The notes under the pieces are model-generated. The model was not told the DNA's origin. It saw only the letters and a list, made by a program, of their open reading frames with translations, and ran no database searches. This document shows positions 27,337-35,327 of a DNA stretch of 64,000 nt, in pieces. The stretch comes from Acidobacteriota bacterium (lineage in GTDB: Bacteria; Acidobacteriota; Terriglobia; Terriglobales; Acidobacteriaceae), in assembly GCA_025359885.1 (NCBI GenBank), contig JANYDG010000077.1, positions 1-64,000 of the forward strand, read 5' to 3'. Every line of letters starts with the position of its first letter. Within the stretch, counting starts at the first letter, position 1. A program made the position numbers and the translations under genes.

Positions 27337-28596
27337 ATGGCGCAAGGACAAATGCGGGAATCGATCAAGATGGCGCTGGATACACTGCGCACCAACAAGC
27401 TCCGTTCCGGACTGACGGTTCTGGGCATCGTCATCGGCGTAACCTCGGTGATCGCGATTTCCTCGATCATCAACGGTTTGAATAATCGCGTGGGCGACTT
27501 CGTCAGTTCGCTGGGCAACAACGTCTTCTGGGTCTTCCATCTTCCAGTCATCGGAGTACGACCGACTACCGAGCAGTTGAACCGCAAGAAGCTCACCCTG
27601 GATGATGTGATCGCTCTGCGCCAGCTGCCCCATGTCCTGGCGGCTGACGGCGGCAAGCAGTACGTCAAGAATCAGCAATTCCGCGTGGGCGATGCGTCGG
27701 TCAAATACAACGGCAAAAAGATCAGTGGCGCGCTGATCCAGGGGTCTACCTCGCAGCTTGCCGATACCCAGGACATCCCGCTGATCGAAGGGCGTCTCTA
27801 TACGGACGGGGAAGACCAGCGCCACGCCAAGGTGGTTGTGATCGGCCACGACACATGGGAAGAACTGTTCGGCACTGATCCGGCCGTCGGCAAGGAAATT
27901 ACCGTCGAGAATGCGCTCTACACCGTGATTGGCGTTTTTGACAAGCGCAAGTCTCCCTTTGGCGGAGGCAAAAATCCCAATGACAACGCGATCTTCCTCC
28001 CCTTGGGCACGTTCGAAAACATTCACCCGGAAGAAAAAAATATGTGGGTGAGCGTCAAGTTTGACGACCAGAAGAACAAGCCTCTTGTCGAGGAAGAGAT
28101 TCGTGAGCTTCTGCGCGTTCGCCGTCATGTCAAGGTTGAGGCCGAGGACAACTTCGAAATCTTTGGGCCGGATTCGCTTGCTCGCCTCTGGGGTCAGCTT
28201 TCCGGCGGTCTTTTCCTCTTTATGCTGGCGGTCTCCAGCGTGGGTCTGATGGTCGGCGGCGTGGGCGTGATGAATATCATGCTCGTTTCTGTGACCGAGC
28301 GCACCCGGGAAATCGGAATTCGAAAGGCGCTGGGCGCAACCAAGAAGACCATTCTCACGCAGTTCACCACGGAAGCAGTGACGTTGTGCGCGGTGGGCGG
28401 CGTAATCGGTGTGCTGGTGGGTGCGGTGATTACCTGGATCGTCTATTTCCTGCCCATTGGTCTGCCCGCCACCGTCTCACCGGTGTGGGTCATTGTTGGC
28501 TTTTCGGTGGCCTGCGGTATCGGGCTGCTGTTTGGGATTTATCCGGCGTGGAAGGCGGCGAATCTGGACCCGATCGAGGCGCTTCGTTACGAGTAG
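27337..28596 (+). CDS. MacB/FtsX-type ABC transporter permease, second copy
   Basis: Homologue of the preceding permease, 419 residues with the same architecture: first helix (LRSGLTVLGIVIGVTSVIAI), periplasmic MacB-like domain, and a C-terminal FtsX core with VGGVGVMNIMLVSVTERTRE and IGIRKALGATKKTI. The final segment FGIYPAWKAANLDPIEALRY is typical of the family. The tandem suggests a heterodimeric exporter or MacB-like efflux unit that uses an ATPase from another locus (inference). GCCAGGAGTTTTTT before the ATG provides AGGAG. The substrate is unknown; characterised relatives handle macrolides, peptides or lipoproteins. Confidence 0.92.
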   Translation: MAQGQMRESIKMALDTLRTNKLRSGLTVLGIVIGVTSVIAISSIINGLNNRVGDFVSSLGNNVFWVFHLPVIGVRPTTEQLNRKKLTLDDVIALRQLPHVLAADGGKQYVKNQQFRVGDASVKYNGKKISGALIQGSTSQLADTQDIPLIEGRLYTDGEDQRHAKVVVIGHDTWEELFGTDPAVGKEITVENALYTVIGVFDKRKSPFGGGKNPNDNAIFLPLGTFENIHPEEKNMWVSVKFDDQKNKPLVEEEIRELLRVRRHVKVEAEDNFEIFGPDSLARLWGQLSGGLFLFMLAVSSVGLMVGGVGVMNIMLVSVTERTREIGIRKALGATKKTILTQFTTEAVTLCAVGGVIGVLVGAVITWIVYFLPIGLPATVSPVWVIVGFSVACGIGLLFGIYPAWKAANLDPIEALRYE

Positions 28597-28603
28597 CAGG
28601 TGA

Positions 28604-28855
28604 TTGCGTGAACCGACGGAGTTTATCTTCGATTGGTATGGGTACGATGACGGTCCTTTTCTGGAAAGAGCGCTGGAGAAGGGATTTCTGCAATCGGCGA
28701 AAGACTTTGTCGATCGGTCTGCGACTCAGCCTAAAATCATCAGGGTGAACTCCTGGAACGAATGGGACGAATGGACCGAGGGCAGCTCTCTGGAGCCGGA
28801 TACGAAGCACGGACTCGGCTATCTGGAGCAGATCGCAAAGGTCTTTAAGACTTAG
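28604..28855 (+). pseudogene. C-terminal remnant of a GH99/WbsX-like glycan enzyme
   Basis: An 83-codon open frame with the typical C-terminal pattern of WbsX/GH99-like proteins: PKIIRVNSWNEWDEWTEGSS then LEPDTKHGLGYLEQI. Intact members have several hundred residues and a TIM barrel before this point, none of which is present. The only possible start is a TTG with no ribosome site, just after the stop of the permease. It is therefore read as a truncated relic that has kept an open frame. The family match is by pattern memory, not by a search. Confidence 0.6.
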
Positions 28856-28882
28856 AAGGCGCCGCTCTGCGCATAGGGCCTT

Positions 28883-28888
28883 TACCAT
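28883..28888 (+). promoter_or_regulatory. Possible -10 hexamer TACCAT of the glycosyltransferase gene
   Basis: TACCAT ends six bases before the ATG at 28895, the same spacing as at other leaderless starts here. AAAGG lies immediately before the ATG, too close for a normal ribosome site. Confidence 0.3.
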
Positions 28889-28894
28889 CAAAGG

Positions 28895-30073
28895 ATGGCT
28901 TCGTTTTATTATTCCGTTGCGATTGCTATGACTGCCCTGACCGTGGCAAGCATGGTGTATTGCCTGCTGGTGCTGGGGGCGGCGTGGAGTTTTCGCCTTT
29001 ACCAGCGGCGCAGCTCGCGCATGGTTCCTTTTGCGCCTTCGGTGAGCATTCTGAAGCCTGTGAAGGGCTTGGATGACGGTATGTATGAGGCCTTTCGCAG
29101 CCACTGCCTGCAGGAGTATGGGGGCGCGTATGAGCTGGTGTTTGGCGCGGGCTCGGCGGACGACCCGGCAGTTGCCGCAGTGGAGCGGCTGCAGGCGGAG
29201 TTTCCTGAGCGGCGCATCCGGCTGATGATTTGCCCGGAGCAGCTGGGAACCAACGGGAAGGTGTCGAACCTGATCCAGATGCAGGCGGCGGCAACGGGCG
29301 AATTCCTGCTGGTGAATGACTCGGATATTCGGGTTTCACCCCGGTATCTGGACAGCGTCCTGCGGCAGTTTGGAGTGGCGGGCAGGCGGCCGGTGGGGAT
29401 GGTGACGGCGCTCTACCGGGGGCGCGCGGCGAATTGGACTGTGGGTGCTGCGCTTGAGGTGCTGGGGATTTCGACCGATTTCATGGCCGGAGTGCTCACC
29501 GCGCGTGTGGTGGAGCGGGGGATTCACTTTGGGCTGGGGTCAACGCTGGCGGTGCGGCGCGAGGCCCTGGCTGCCGCTGGAGGACTGGAAGCCCTGGTTG
29601 ACCAGCTTGCCGACGACTACGAGATGGGTGCGCGGATTGACCGGGCCGGCTACGCAATCCGGCTCGCGGCCGAGGTGGTTGAGACGAGCGTGCCGTCGTA
29701 TGACATTCGCGGCTTCTGGACCCACCAGATGCGCTGGGGCCGTACGGTGCGCGACAGCCGTAAGTGGGGATTTTTCGGGCTTCTCTTTACGCATACCCTG
29801 CCGCTGGCGCTGCTCAATGTGGTGGCGTCGGGGGCAAGTTTCTGGAGCGTTTGGCTGCTGGCGCTCGGGTACCTGCTGCGGCTGGCGATTGCGACCCAGG
29901 TGGGCTTTGGCGTGCTGCGCGACAGGCAGGTGCTGCGGGACCTTTGGCTGCTGCCGGTGCGCGATCTGGTCGGGTTTGCGGTGTGGGTGGGCAGCTTTGC
30001 CGGGAACACAATTGAGTGGCGGGGCGAGCGGTTTGTGCTGCGGGATGGACGGCTTGTAAAGGCGGCGGGTTAG
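28895..30073 (+). CDS. hpnI: Membrane glycosyltransferase family 2/21, HpnI-like
   Basis: Inner-membrane glycosyltransferase of the ceramide glucosyltransferase type. The closest well-known bacterial group is HpnI, which glycosylates bacteriohopanetetrol. The 392-residue protein has one N-terminal helix (residues about 7-30), a GT-A domain with VSILKPVKGLDDG, FLLVNDSDIRVSP (DXD-like) and QLADDYEMGARI, the (Q/R)XXRW acceptor motif in HQMRWGRTVRDSRKWGFFG, and C-terminal membrane segments. The lipid acceptor could be a hopanoid or a sphingolipid; the sequence alone does not decide. No other hpn gene is visible nearby. A Rieske oxygenase follows 42 bases later. Confidence 0.85.
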   Translation: MASFYYSVAIAMTALTVASMVYCLLVLGAAWSFRLYQRRSSRMVPFAPSVSILKPVKGLDDGMYEAFRSHCLQEYGGAYELVFGAGSADDPAVAAVERLQAEFPERRIRLMICPEQLGTNGKVSNLIQMQAAATGEFLLVNDSDIRVSPRYLDSVLRQFGVAGRRPVGMVTALYRGRAANWTVGAALEVLGISTDFMAGVLTARVVERGIHFGLGSTLAVRREALAAAGGLEALVDQLADDYEMGARIDRAGYAIRLAAEVVETSVPSYDIRGFWTHQMRWGRTVRDSRKWGFFGLLFTHTLPLALLNVVASGASFWSVWLLALGYLLRLAIATQVGFGVLRDRQVLRDLWLLPVRDLVGFAVWVGSFAGNTIEWRGERFVLRDGRLVKAAG

Positions 30074-30103
30074 CCGGTTCCCAGGTGGGTGCGAACTGCA
30101 TGG

Positions 30104-30109
30104 TATGGT
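30104..30109 (+). promoter_or_regulatory. Extended -10 TATGGT of the Rieske gene (leaderless)
   Basis: TGG followed by TATGGT forms an extended -10 and ends six bases before the ATG at 30116. No ribosome-binding site is present. Confidence 0.4.
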
Positions 30110-30115
30110 GGGGCG

Positions 30116-31231
30116 ATGGCGGTTTTTGGGCAGATTCTGACGACAAATACGGCGGGTGTGCCCATTGGCGGCCCAACGGCGACGCTGATTTACGACGACT
30201 GGTATCCGGCGCTGCGCTCAGATGTGCTGCGGGATGGCAAGCTGCATACGGCGATGCTGCTGGACCTGCCGCTGGTGCTGGGCAGGCGCAAGGACGGGAA
30301 AATCTTTGCCATGCGCGACAGTTGCCCGCATCGGGGGATTCCGTTGAGCGTGGGCTGGTTTGACGGCGACCGGGTGACCTGCCGCTATCACGGCTGGGAG
30401 TTTGAGCCATGTTCGGGGAAGTGCGCGGTGATTCCGTCGCTCACCAGCTTTGACCGGCTGGACGCGACGCGCATCTATGCCACGGCCTATCCGTGCGTGG
30501 AGCGGGATGGCTATGCGTGGGTGTACATTCCGGGGGCCGGGGCGGGGCGCAAGCTGGAGGGGTCTGAGCTGCGCCCGGTGCCGGAGCTGCCCAAGTTCAG
30601 CGATCGGTTTCGCTCGGCGCACCTGACGGCAGACCTGCCCTGCAACGTGGACCACGGAATTATCGGGCTCATGGACCCGGCGCACGGGCCGTTTGTACAC
30701 CAGGCGTGGTGGTGGCGCAGCCGGGCGTCGATTCGCGAAAAGACCAAGAAGTTTGAGCCGATTCCTGAAGGGTTCCGCATGGCAGCGCATGCGCCAAGCG
30801 GCAACTCTGCGCCATACAAACTGCTGGGCGTTTACGGCGAGCCGGTGGAGACGACGATTGATTTTGTGCTGCCCAACCGGCGGTGGGAGACGATTCGCTG
30901 TGGGCCCAAGTGGTTTACCAGCTTGACTACTGTGACTCCCGTGACGGCTTCGACATGCCGAATTGATGTTGTCGCCGCGTGGAATGTCTTTTACAACGTG
31001 CCGCTTGTGACGCCGATTGCAAAGTGGTTTGGGGCAAAGTTTGTGCGCCAGGACCAGGTGACCATGATTCAGCAGGCCGAGGGGTTGAAGCACAATCCCA
31101 GCCTGATGTTGATTGACGATGCAGACAAGCCGGCCAAGTGGTATTTTGCGCTGAAGCAGGCGCGGCTGGATGGAAACGCCGATGCCCGGCACCCGATGGA
31201 GGGGCCGGTTGAGCTGCACTGGCGTAGCTGA
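30116..31231 (+). CDS. Rieske non-heme iron oxygenase
   Basis: Oxygenase that uses a Rieske cluster to feed electrons to a mononuclear iron. The 371-residue protein has the complete [2Fe-2S] motif CPHRGIPLSVGWFDGDRVTC then RYHGW (about residues 63-85) and, further on, the iron site DPAHGPFVH, which fits D-X2-H-X4-H. The C-terminal domain resembles VanA/PaO-type alpha subunits. No reductase or ferredoxin gene is adjacent. Its position directly after a lipid glycosyltransferase suggests a membrane-lipid or hopanoid substrate (inference). The ATG at 30116 starts a normal N-terminus; an upstream Met nine codons earlier lies before the promoter hexamer. Confidence 0.88.
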   Translation: MAVFGQILTTNTAGVPIGGPTATLIYDDWYPALRSDVLRDGKLHTAMLLDLPLVLGRRKDGKIFAMRDSCPHRGIPLSVGWFDGDRVTCRYHGWEFEPCSGKCAVIPSLTSFDRLDATRIYATAYPCVERDGYAWVYIPGAGAGRKLEGSELRPVPELPKFSDRFRSAHLTADLPCNVDHGIIGLMDPAHGPFVHQAWWWRSRASIREKTKKFEPIPEGFRMAAHAPSGNSAPYKLLGVYGEPVETTIDFVLPNRRWETIRCGPKWFTSLTTVTPVTASTCRIDVVAAWNVFYNVPLVTPIAKWFGAKFVRQDQVTMIQQAEGLKHNPSLMLIDDADKPAKWYFALKQARLDGNADARHPMEGPVELHWRS

Positions 31232-31790
31232 GGTTGCTGCGGTCGAGGGTGATGGCCTTGAGATTGAGTGCCTGGGCCTCGTCCAACTTGATGTCCTGGC
31301 GGGCATACCAATCGGCGAGCTGATCTTAGGCGGGTGCAAAGCGCGGGTCGGTTGCATTGCCGTTCGACTGAGAGATGGAGGCGAAGTTGTAGTGGGCGAT
31401 GTAGCTTTGGGAGTCCAGATCAACGGCCTCGGTGTAGGTCTTTTGGGCGGCCGCCATGTCGCCGTCACGAAAGGCGAGATAGGCCTGCGGCTCCAGGGCC
31501 TCAAACTCTTTCTTGTTTTTTGCCGCGAACACGAGGATGGGGCCGGGCGGATCAACGTTGGCCTGAGGAAAGAGCGTCTGAAACATCCAGCGCATGCGCT
31601 CGAAGTTATCGAGGATGTGCCGCGCCTGCTTTTCGCCAGCGTTGGTGACCAGGGTGAAGTGAGGGCTTACCACTTGAATCGATTGCTGCTCGGCAGCGAG
31701 AGGCACTGCGCAGACGCCTGCGCAAACGCCTGCGAAGACAGTGACACCGACTGCGGCCATAAGGCAAAGGGGCAGGAATTTGCTGGGCAT
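31232..31790 (-). pseudogene. Broken TPR protein with N-terminal DUF1570-like start
   Basis: From ATG 31790 the frame gives a signal peptide (ending VPLAAEQ), then SPHFTLVTNAGEKQARHILD and ILVFAAKNKKEFEALEP, the typical opening of acidobacterial DUF1570/TPR proteins. It then jumps directly to a TPR unit, AFRDGDMAAAQKTYTEAV, so the several hundred residues expected between them are missing. RFAPA is followed by a TAA stop, after which the same frame resumes DQLADWYARQDIKLDEAQAL and NLKAITLDRSNLSY before meeting the end of the Rieske gene. Internal deletion, nonsense codon and 3' truncation all point to a dead gene. Confidence 0.75.
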
Positions 31791-31923
31791 TGCGCGATCA
31801 TCGCATCGTCGGCAAGGCACGTCAATGCAGCGTATTCCGGGTAAAGATTCCCTTTTTCAGGGGGGGGAAATTATCTGGAACCGGCCAAGCGGAGGGTCAG
31901 TTCCAGAGGTGAAGTGCGCCTGG

Positions 31924-34410
31924 TCAATTTGCCGCGACAGGGGCCATTTCTGCCGTGATGACGTCGCAGGCGATGGAGAGCGCGCAGCCAAGCTCGTGGA
32001 AATCGCGGGTCCATTGCGGTCGTTCTTCCGGGGAGTGGGCGGTGAGGGAGTAGGTTGAGCTGCGCAGGATTTCGTACCAGATATTTTGCGCCTGCCAGAG
32101 ATTCTGCTCAAAGGGCAATTCGTTAAAGGTGCGGACGAGGTTGAGGGCGCGGTCGAGAATTTCAAGGGAGCCGGAGGACATGAGCAGCTCCAGCATGGAG
32201 CGCTTCATGCGCAGGTCAGCAATGTAACTGAGGGTGGTGGTATCGAGCTGGATTTCGTCTGCCTGTGCACTGGCCAGGAAAGAGCGGACCTGGGAGAGAT
32301 CGATGGGGTCGGCCTCGAGGGCGCGGCGCAGGCCGGAGTTGACGGAGAAGGAGGCAGCCAGCGCGAGCGCGGGGGGCTTGGGCAAACCAGATTGAGAAAG
32401 ATAGTGGAGCAGGCTGGCGTGATCCTCATAAATGTTTTTGAGGGAGCTTTCAATATCCGACATGGTGGAATTGAGGATGATCTGGATGATGCGCCGCTGC
32501 TCGTCGCGGAAGAGCGAGGTGAGCGAGTAGTCGAGGTCGTAATAGCGATCGAGGACGCGGATGACCTCGGGGAAGTTGGCGCGGAGCACTTGTTCGCGCG
32601 CCTGGGCTGCGACCTTCTCAAAGGCATCTGAGGAGGAGGCGTCGCTGGGGAGGTAAGCTTTGACGGCGGCTGTGATGTTCTGGTCGCCAAAGTGAAGCAC
32701 GGCAAAGGAGAAACTCTGCGCCTGCCCGGTAATCGAGGAGGAGATACGGGCACGTCCAAGCGCCAGGCGGCCGCGGCCAGAGTTGAAGATTTCGTACGAG
32801 ATGCGGTGTACCTGGTAGCAAAAGATCTCGGTTTCGTCGGCGAAGGATGAGAAAACCGAGCTGATAGCGTAATGGGCTGCGACCTGTTCAAGGCTCAGTT
32901 CGAGGCTGAGGCACTGCTCGGTGTAGATGCGGGCTCCGTCACCGGCACTGGAAGCGTTGGATTTGGCCAGCGTGAGCTTTTCCAGGAAGTTGATTTCAAG
33001 GCCTATCGCATCTTCTTTGAAGAGCTCCTGGGCGAGTTGGATGACGCGAGCAGCGTAGGCGATAATCTGCACAGTTTCGATGCCTGAGATGTCGTCAAAA
33101 AACCAGCCGCAACTGGTGTACATGAGCTGGGTATGGCGCTGCATCTCCATCAGCGAGAGGGCGCAGACGCGCTCCTCCGGGGAGAGGGGATGGCTCTGGT
33201 ACGCAGCGAGGTAGCGATCAACCGTATCGGAGCTGCGATCGAGGATCACGTCGATGTAGCCATCGCGCGCGGCCCAAACATCGTTGAAAAGCGGCCCGCC
33301 GACTTTTTCGGTAAGCGGGGCGACGGCGTCGCGCAGGGTATCGAGAGCCTCGCGGAGGGGCGCGCGCCAGAGCTGGTTCCAGCCAGCCTTGCCGCCGTTA
33401 CATCCACAATTGGAGCGCCAGCGCTCAACGCCGTGGTCGCAGCTCCAGGAAGAATTGTCGAAGATTTCAGCTTCGTATTTGGGAGGGAAGCGTTCGAGAA
33501 AGGCACCGTAGTTGATGAGGCGGGTGTTCTTGTCCTGTTCGAGGAGGCGGAGGGCGTAGGCGAGAGCCATTTCACCATGCTTGTGGTGGTGGCCGTAGCT
33601 TTCGCCGTCGGTGGCGACGTGAACCAACTGAGGTTCGCTGCTGTCGTGGAAGCCCTGCTTGAGGCGGTTGACGAAACTCTCGCCTGAGTTGAGCAGCCCC
33701 TCGAAGGCGATGGCGCGGGAGGTTGGGCCATCGTAGAAGAAGACTGCCAGCGACTTGCCCGAGGCAAAGCGCACGGTATAGGGGTGGGTGGGATCAACGA
33801 TGGCATTGCCGGTGCTGATCCAACTATTCGCGTCATTGGAACCGAGAGGACGCACGCGCTTGCACTGGCGCGGCGCGAGCACGGTGAAGCGGATGCCCTC
33901 GTTTGCGAGCTGCTCCAGAGTCTCGGTATCGGCGGCAGTCTCAGCCAGCCACATGCCTTCGGGAGCGACGCCAAAACGGGTCTTGTAGTCGGTGATGCCC
34001 CAGCGAATCTGGGTAAGCCGGTCGCGGGTGTTGGCGAGGGGCATGATGAGGTGGTTGTAGACCTGGGCCATGGCCGAGCTGTGACCATCAAAAATCACGC
34101 GGCTGCGGCGCTCGCCGTCAAGGATGTTGCGATAGGTACGCGGTGCATTCTCGGCCAGCCAGCTGAGCAGCGTGGGGCCGAAATTGAAGCTCATACGCGC
34201 GTAGTTATTGAGGATGCGCGTGATCTGATTTTTGGTGTTCACGATGCGTGCGGCGCCGTTGGTGGCGTAGCACTCTGCACAGATGCGCTCGTTCCAGTCA
34301 TGGTAAGGAGCAGCTGAATCCTGCGTTTCGACTGTTTCAAGCCAGGGGTTTTCGCGGGGTGGCTGGTAGAAGTGGCCGTGAATACAGACGAATCGCGTAG
34401 AAGAGGGCAT
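31924..34410 (-). CDS. Glycoside hydrolase family 57 protein with DUF3536
   Basis: Cytoplasmic alpha-glucan-active enzyme family; the exact reaction is unproven for DUF3536 members. The 828-residue protein opens with VCIHGHFYQPPRENPWLE, the GH57 first motif with its His, and continues with the catalytic-region motif PEGMWLAETAADTETLEQL, the Glu of which fits the GH57 nucleophile context. HVATDGESYGHHHKHGEMAL is another conserved block. The C-terminal half (about residues 450-800) is the helical DUF3536 region. No signal peptide is present. TGAGGAATT upstream provides a GAGG site and TATGAT (34442-34447) a possible -10. It is a single gene. Confidence 0.9.
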   Translation of the reverse strand: MPSSTRFVCIHGHFYQPPRENPWLETVETQDSAAPYHDWNERICAECYATNGAARIVNTKNQITRILNNYARMSFNFGPTLLSWLAENAPRTYRNILDGERRSRVIFDGHSSAMAQVYNHLIMPLANTRDRLTQIRWGITDYKTRFGVAPEGMWLAETAADTETLEQLANEGIRFTVLAPRQCKRVRPLGSNDANSWISTGNAIVDPTHPYTVRFASGKSLAVFFYDGPTSRAIAFEGLLNSGESFVNRLKQGFHDSSEPQLVHVATDGESYGHHHKHGEMALAYALRLLEQDKNTRLINYGAFLERFPPKYEAEIFDNSSWSCDHGVERWRSNCGCNGGKAGWNQLWRAPLREALDTLRDAVAPLTEKVGGPLFNDVWAARDGYIDVILDRSSDTVDRYLAAYQSHPLSPEERVCALSLMEMQRHTQLMYTSCGWFFDDISGIETVQIIAYAARVIQLAQELFKEDAIGLEINFLEKLTLAKSNASSAGDGARIYTEQCLSLELSLEQVAAHYAISSVFSSFADETEIFCYQVHRISYEIFNSGRGRLALGRARISSSITGQAQSFSFAVLHFGDQNITAAVKAYLPSDASSSDAFEKVAAQAREQVLRANFPEVIRVLDRYYDLDYSLTSLFRDEQRRIIQIILNSTMSDIESSLKNIYEDHASLLHYLSQSGLPKPPALALAASFSVNSGLRRALEADPIDLSQVRSFLASAQADEIQLDTTTLSYIADLRMKRSMLELLMSSGSLEILDRALNLVRTFNELPFEQNLWQAQNIWYEILRSSTYSLTAHSPEERPQWTRDFHELGCALSIACDVITAEMAPVAAN

Positions 34411-34545
34411 GGGGGTAATTCCTCAATGGAAACGATTCCCTATCATAAGAGAAATTTCTTGCCAAAGTCGCGTGGAGATTGCAACAGTCGCATGAAATCG
34501 GTTGCCTGGTGAACAAATCCGGGACTGAGGCGTTCAAAAACAGGC

Positions 34546-35271
34546 CTAGATCATTGCCGGCGAGGTGGATTGTTTTTGAGTGGCGGCGAGGTCGCAGGCG
34601 CGCCACAGGTACCAGGCGGCGACTGACCGGTAGGGGGCCCAGCGCCGGGCGCGCTTGAGCATTGGTTCCGGCTTGGGCAAATCGGCGGCTGCGAGCGGCC
34701 TGGATTTCGGAAGGCGCTGGAAGGTGAGCGCAAAGCCCTTGCGGACGCCGTAATCGGTGACTGGGAATACGTCGGGGCGGCCGAGCGAAAAGATGAGCAG
34801 CATCTCGACGGTCCAGGTGCCAATGCCGCGCACTGCGGTGAGGCGGGCGATGATCTCTTCGTCGGGCAGGGTGCTGATGGCCGCCTGCGTCGGTACGGTG
34901 CCGTCGAGGGTGCGGGCGGCGAGGTCTTTGAGAGCTTTGATCTTGTTGCCGCTGACTCCGGCGGCGCGGAGCATTTCGTCGGGCGTGTCGAGCAGGGCCT
35001 GCGGAGCTGGGCCAGCTGAAGAATCGGGTTCGCCGTACAGGGCCAAAACGCGCTTGTGAATGGTGGCCGCCGCCTTGCCGTGGAGCTGCTGGTAGAGGAT
35101 CGATTCAAGCAAGGCAGTAAAGGGCGAGCCGGTGGCCCCCAGCTTGAGCGTAAAGCCGCCGGTCTCTTCGACGCGGTCGATCAGGGCGGCGAGCTTTTTG
35201 TCGGTGGCGCGCAGGTGGGCGAGCGCGGTTTCAGCGTCGTAGGGGAGCTTGCGGTGGCCGTCGTGAATCAT
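34546..35271 (-). CDS. alkA: DNA-3-methyladenine glycosylase II (AlkA-like)
   Basis: Base-excision repair glycosylase of the HhH-GPD superfamily that removes alkylated purines. The 241-residue protein is shorter than E. coli AlkA and lacks its N-terminal sheet domain, as is common. LLESILYQQLHGKAAATIHK is the usual core helix. The helix-hairpin-helix is AVRGIGTWTVEMLLIFSLG, and the catalytic aspartate is Asp173 in FPVTDYGVRKG. RRWAPYRSVAAWYLWR is the typical C-terminal block. No iron-sulfur cysteines are present, so it is not of the Nth/MutY type. Four imperfect 9-base repeats lie just upstream of its start. Confidence 0.93.
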   Translation of the reverse strand: MIHDGHRKLPYDAETALAHLRATDKKLAALIDRVEETGGFTLKLGATGSPFTALLESILYQQLHGKAAATIHKRVLALYGEPDSSAGPAPQALLDTPDEMLRAAGVSGNKIKALKDLAARTLDGTVPTQAAISTLPDEEIIARLTAVRGIGTWTVEMLLIFSLGRPDVFPVTDYGVRKGFALTFQRLPKSRPLAAADLPKPEPMLKRARRWAPYRSVAAWYLWRACDLAATQKQSTSPAMI

Positions 35272-35280
35272 GGTTCTTTC

Positions 35281-35316
35281 AGCGGAGCTAGCGGGGCTCG
35301 CGGGGTTAGCGGAGCT
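35281..35316 (+). repeat. Four tandem imperfect 9-base repeats
   Basis: Units AGCGGAGCT, AGCGGGGCT, CGCGGGGTT and AGCGGAGCT run head to tail in the short gap between alkA and the downstream end of the lipase gene. Confidence 0.75.
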
Positions 35317-35327
35317 GGATACTTCCT

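Noticed and set aside
30218..31555. 445-codon minus-strand frame opposite the Rieske gene
   Set aside because: Antisense to a gene with intact iron-binding motifs; its only protein-like part overlaps the TPR pseudogene in another frame.
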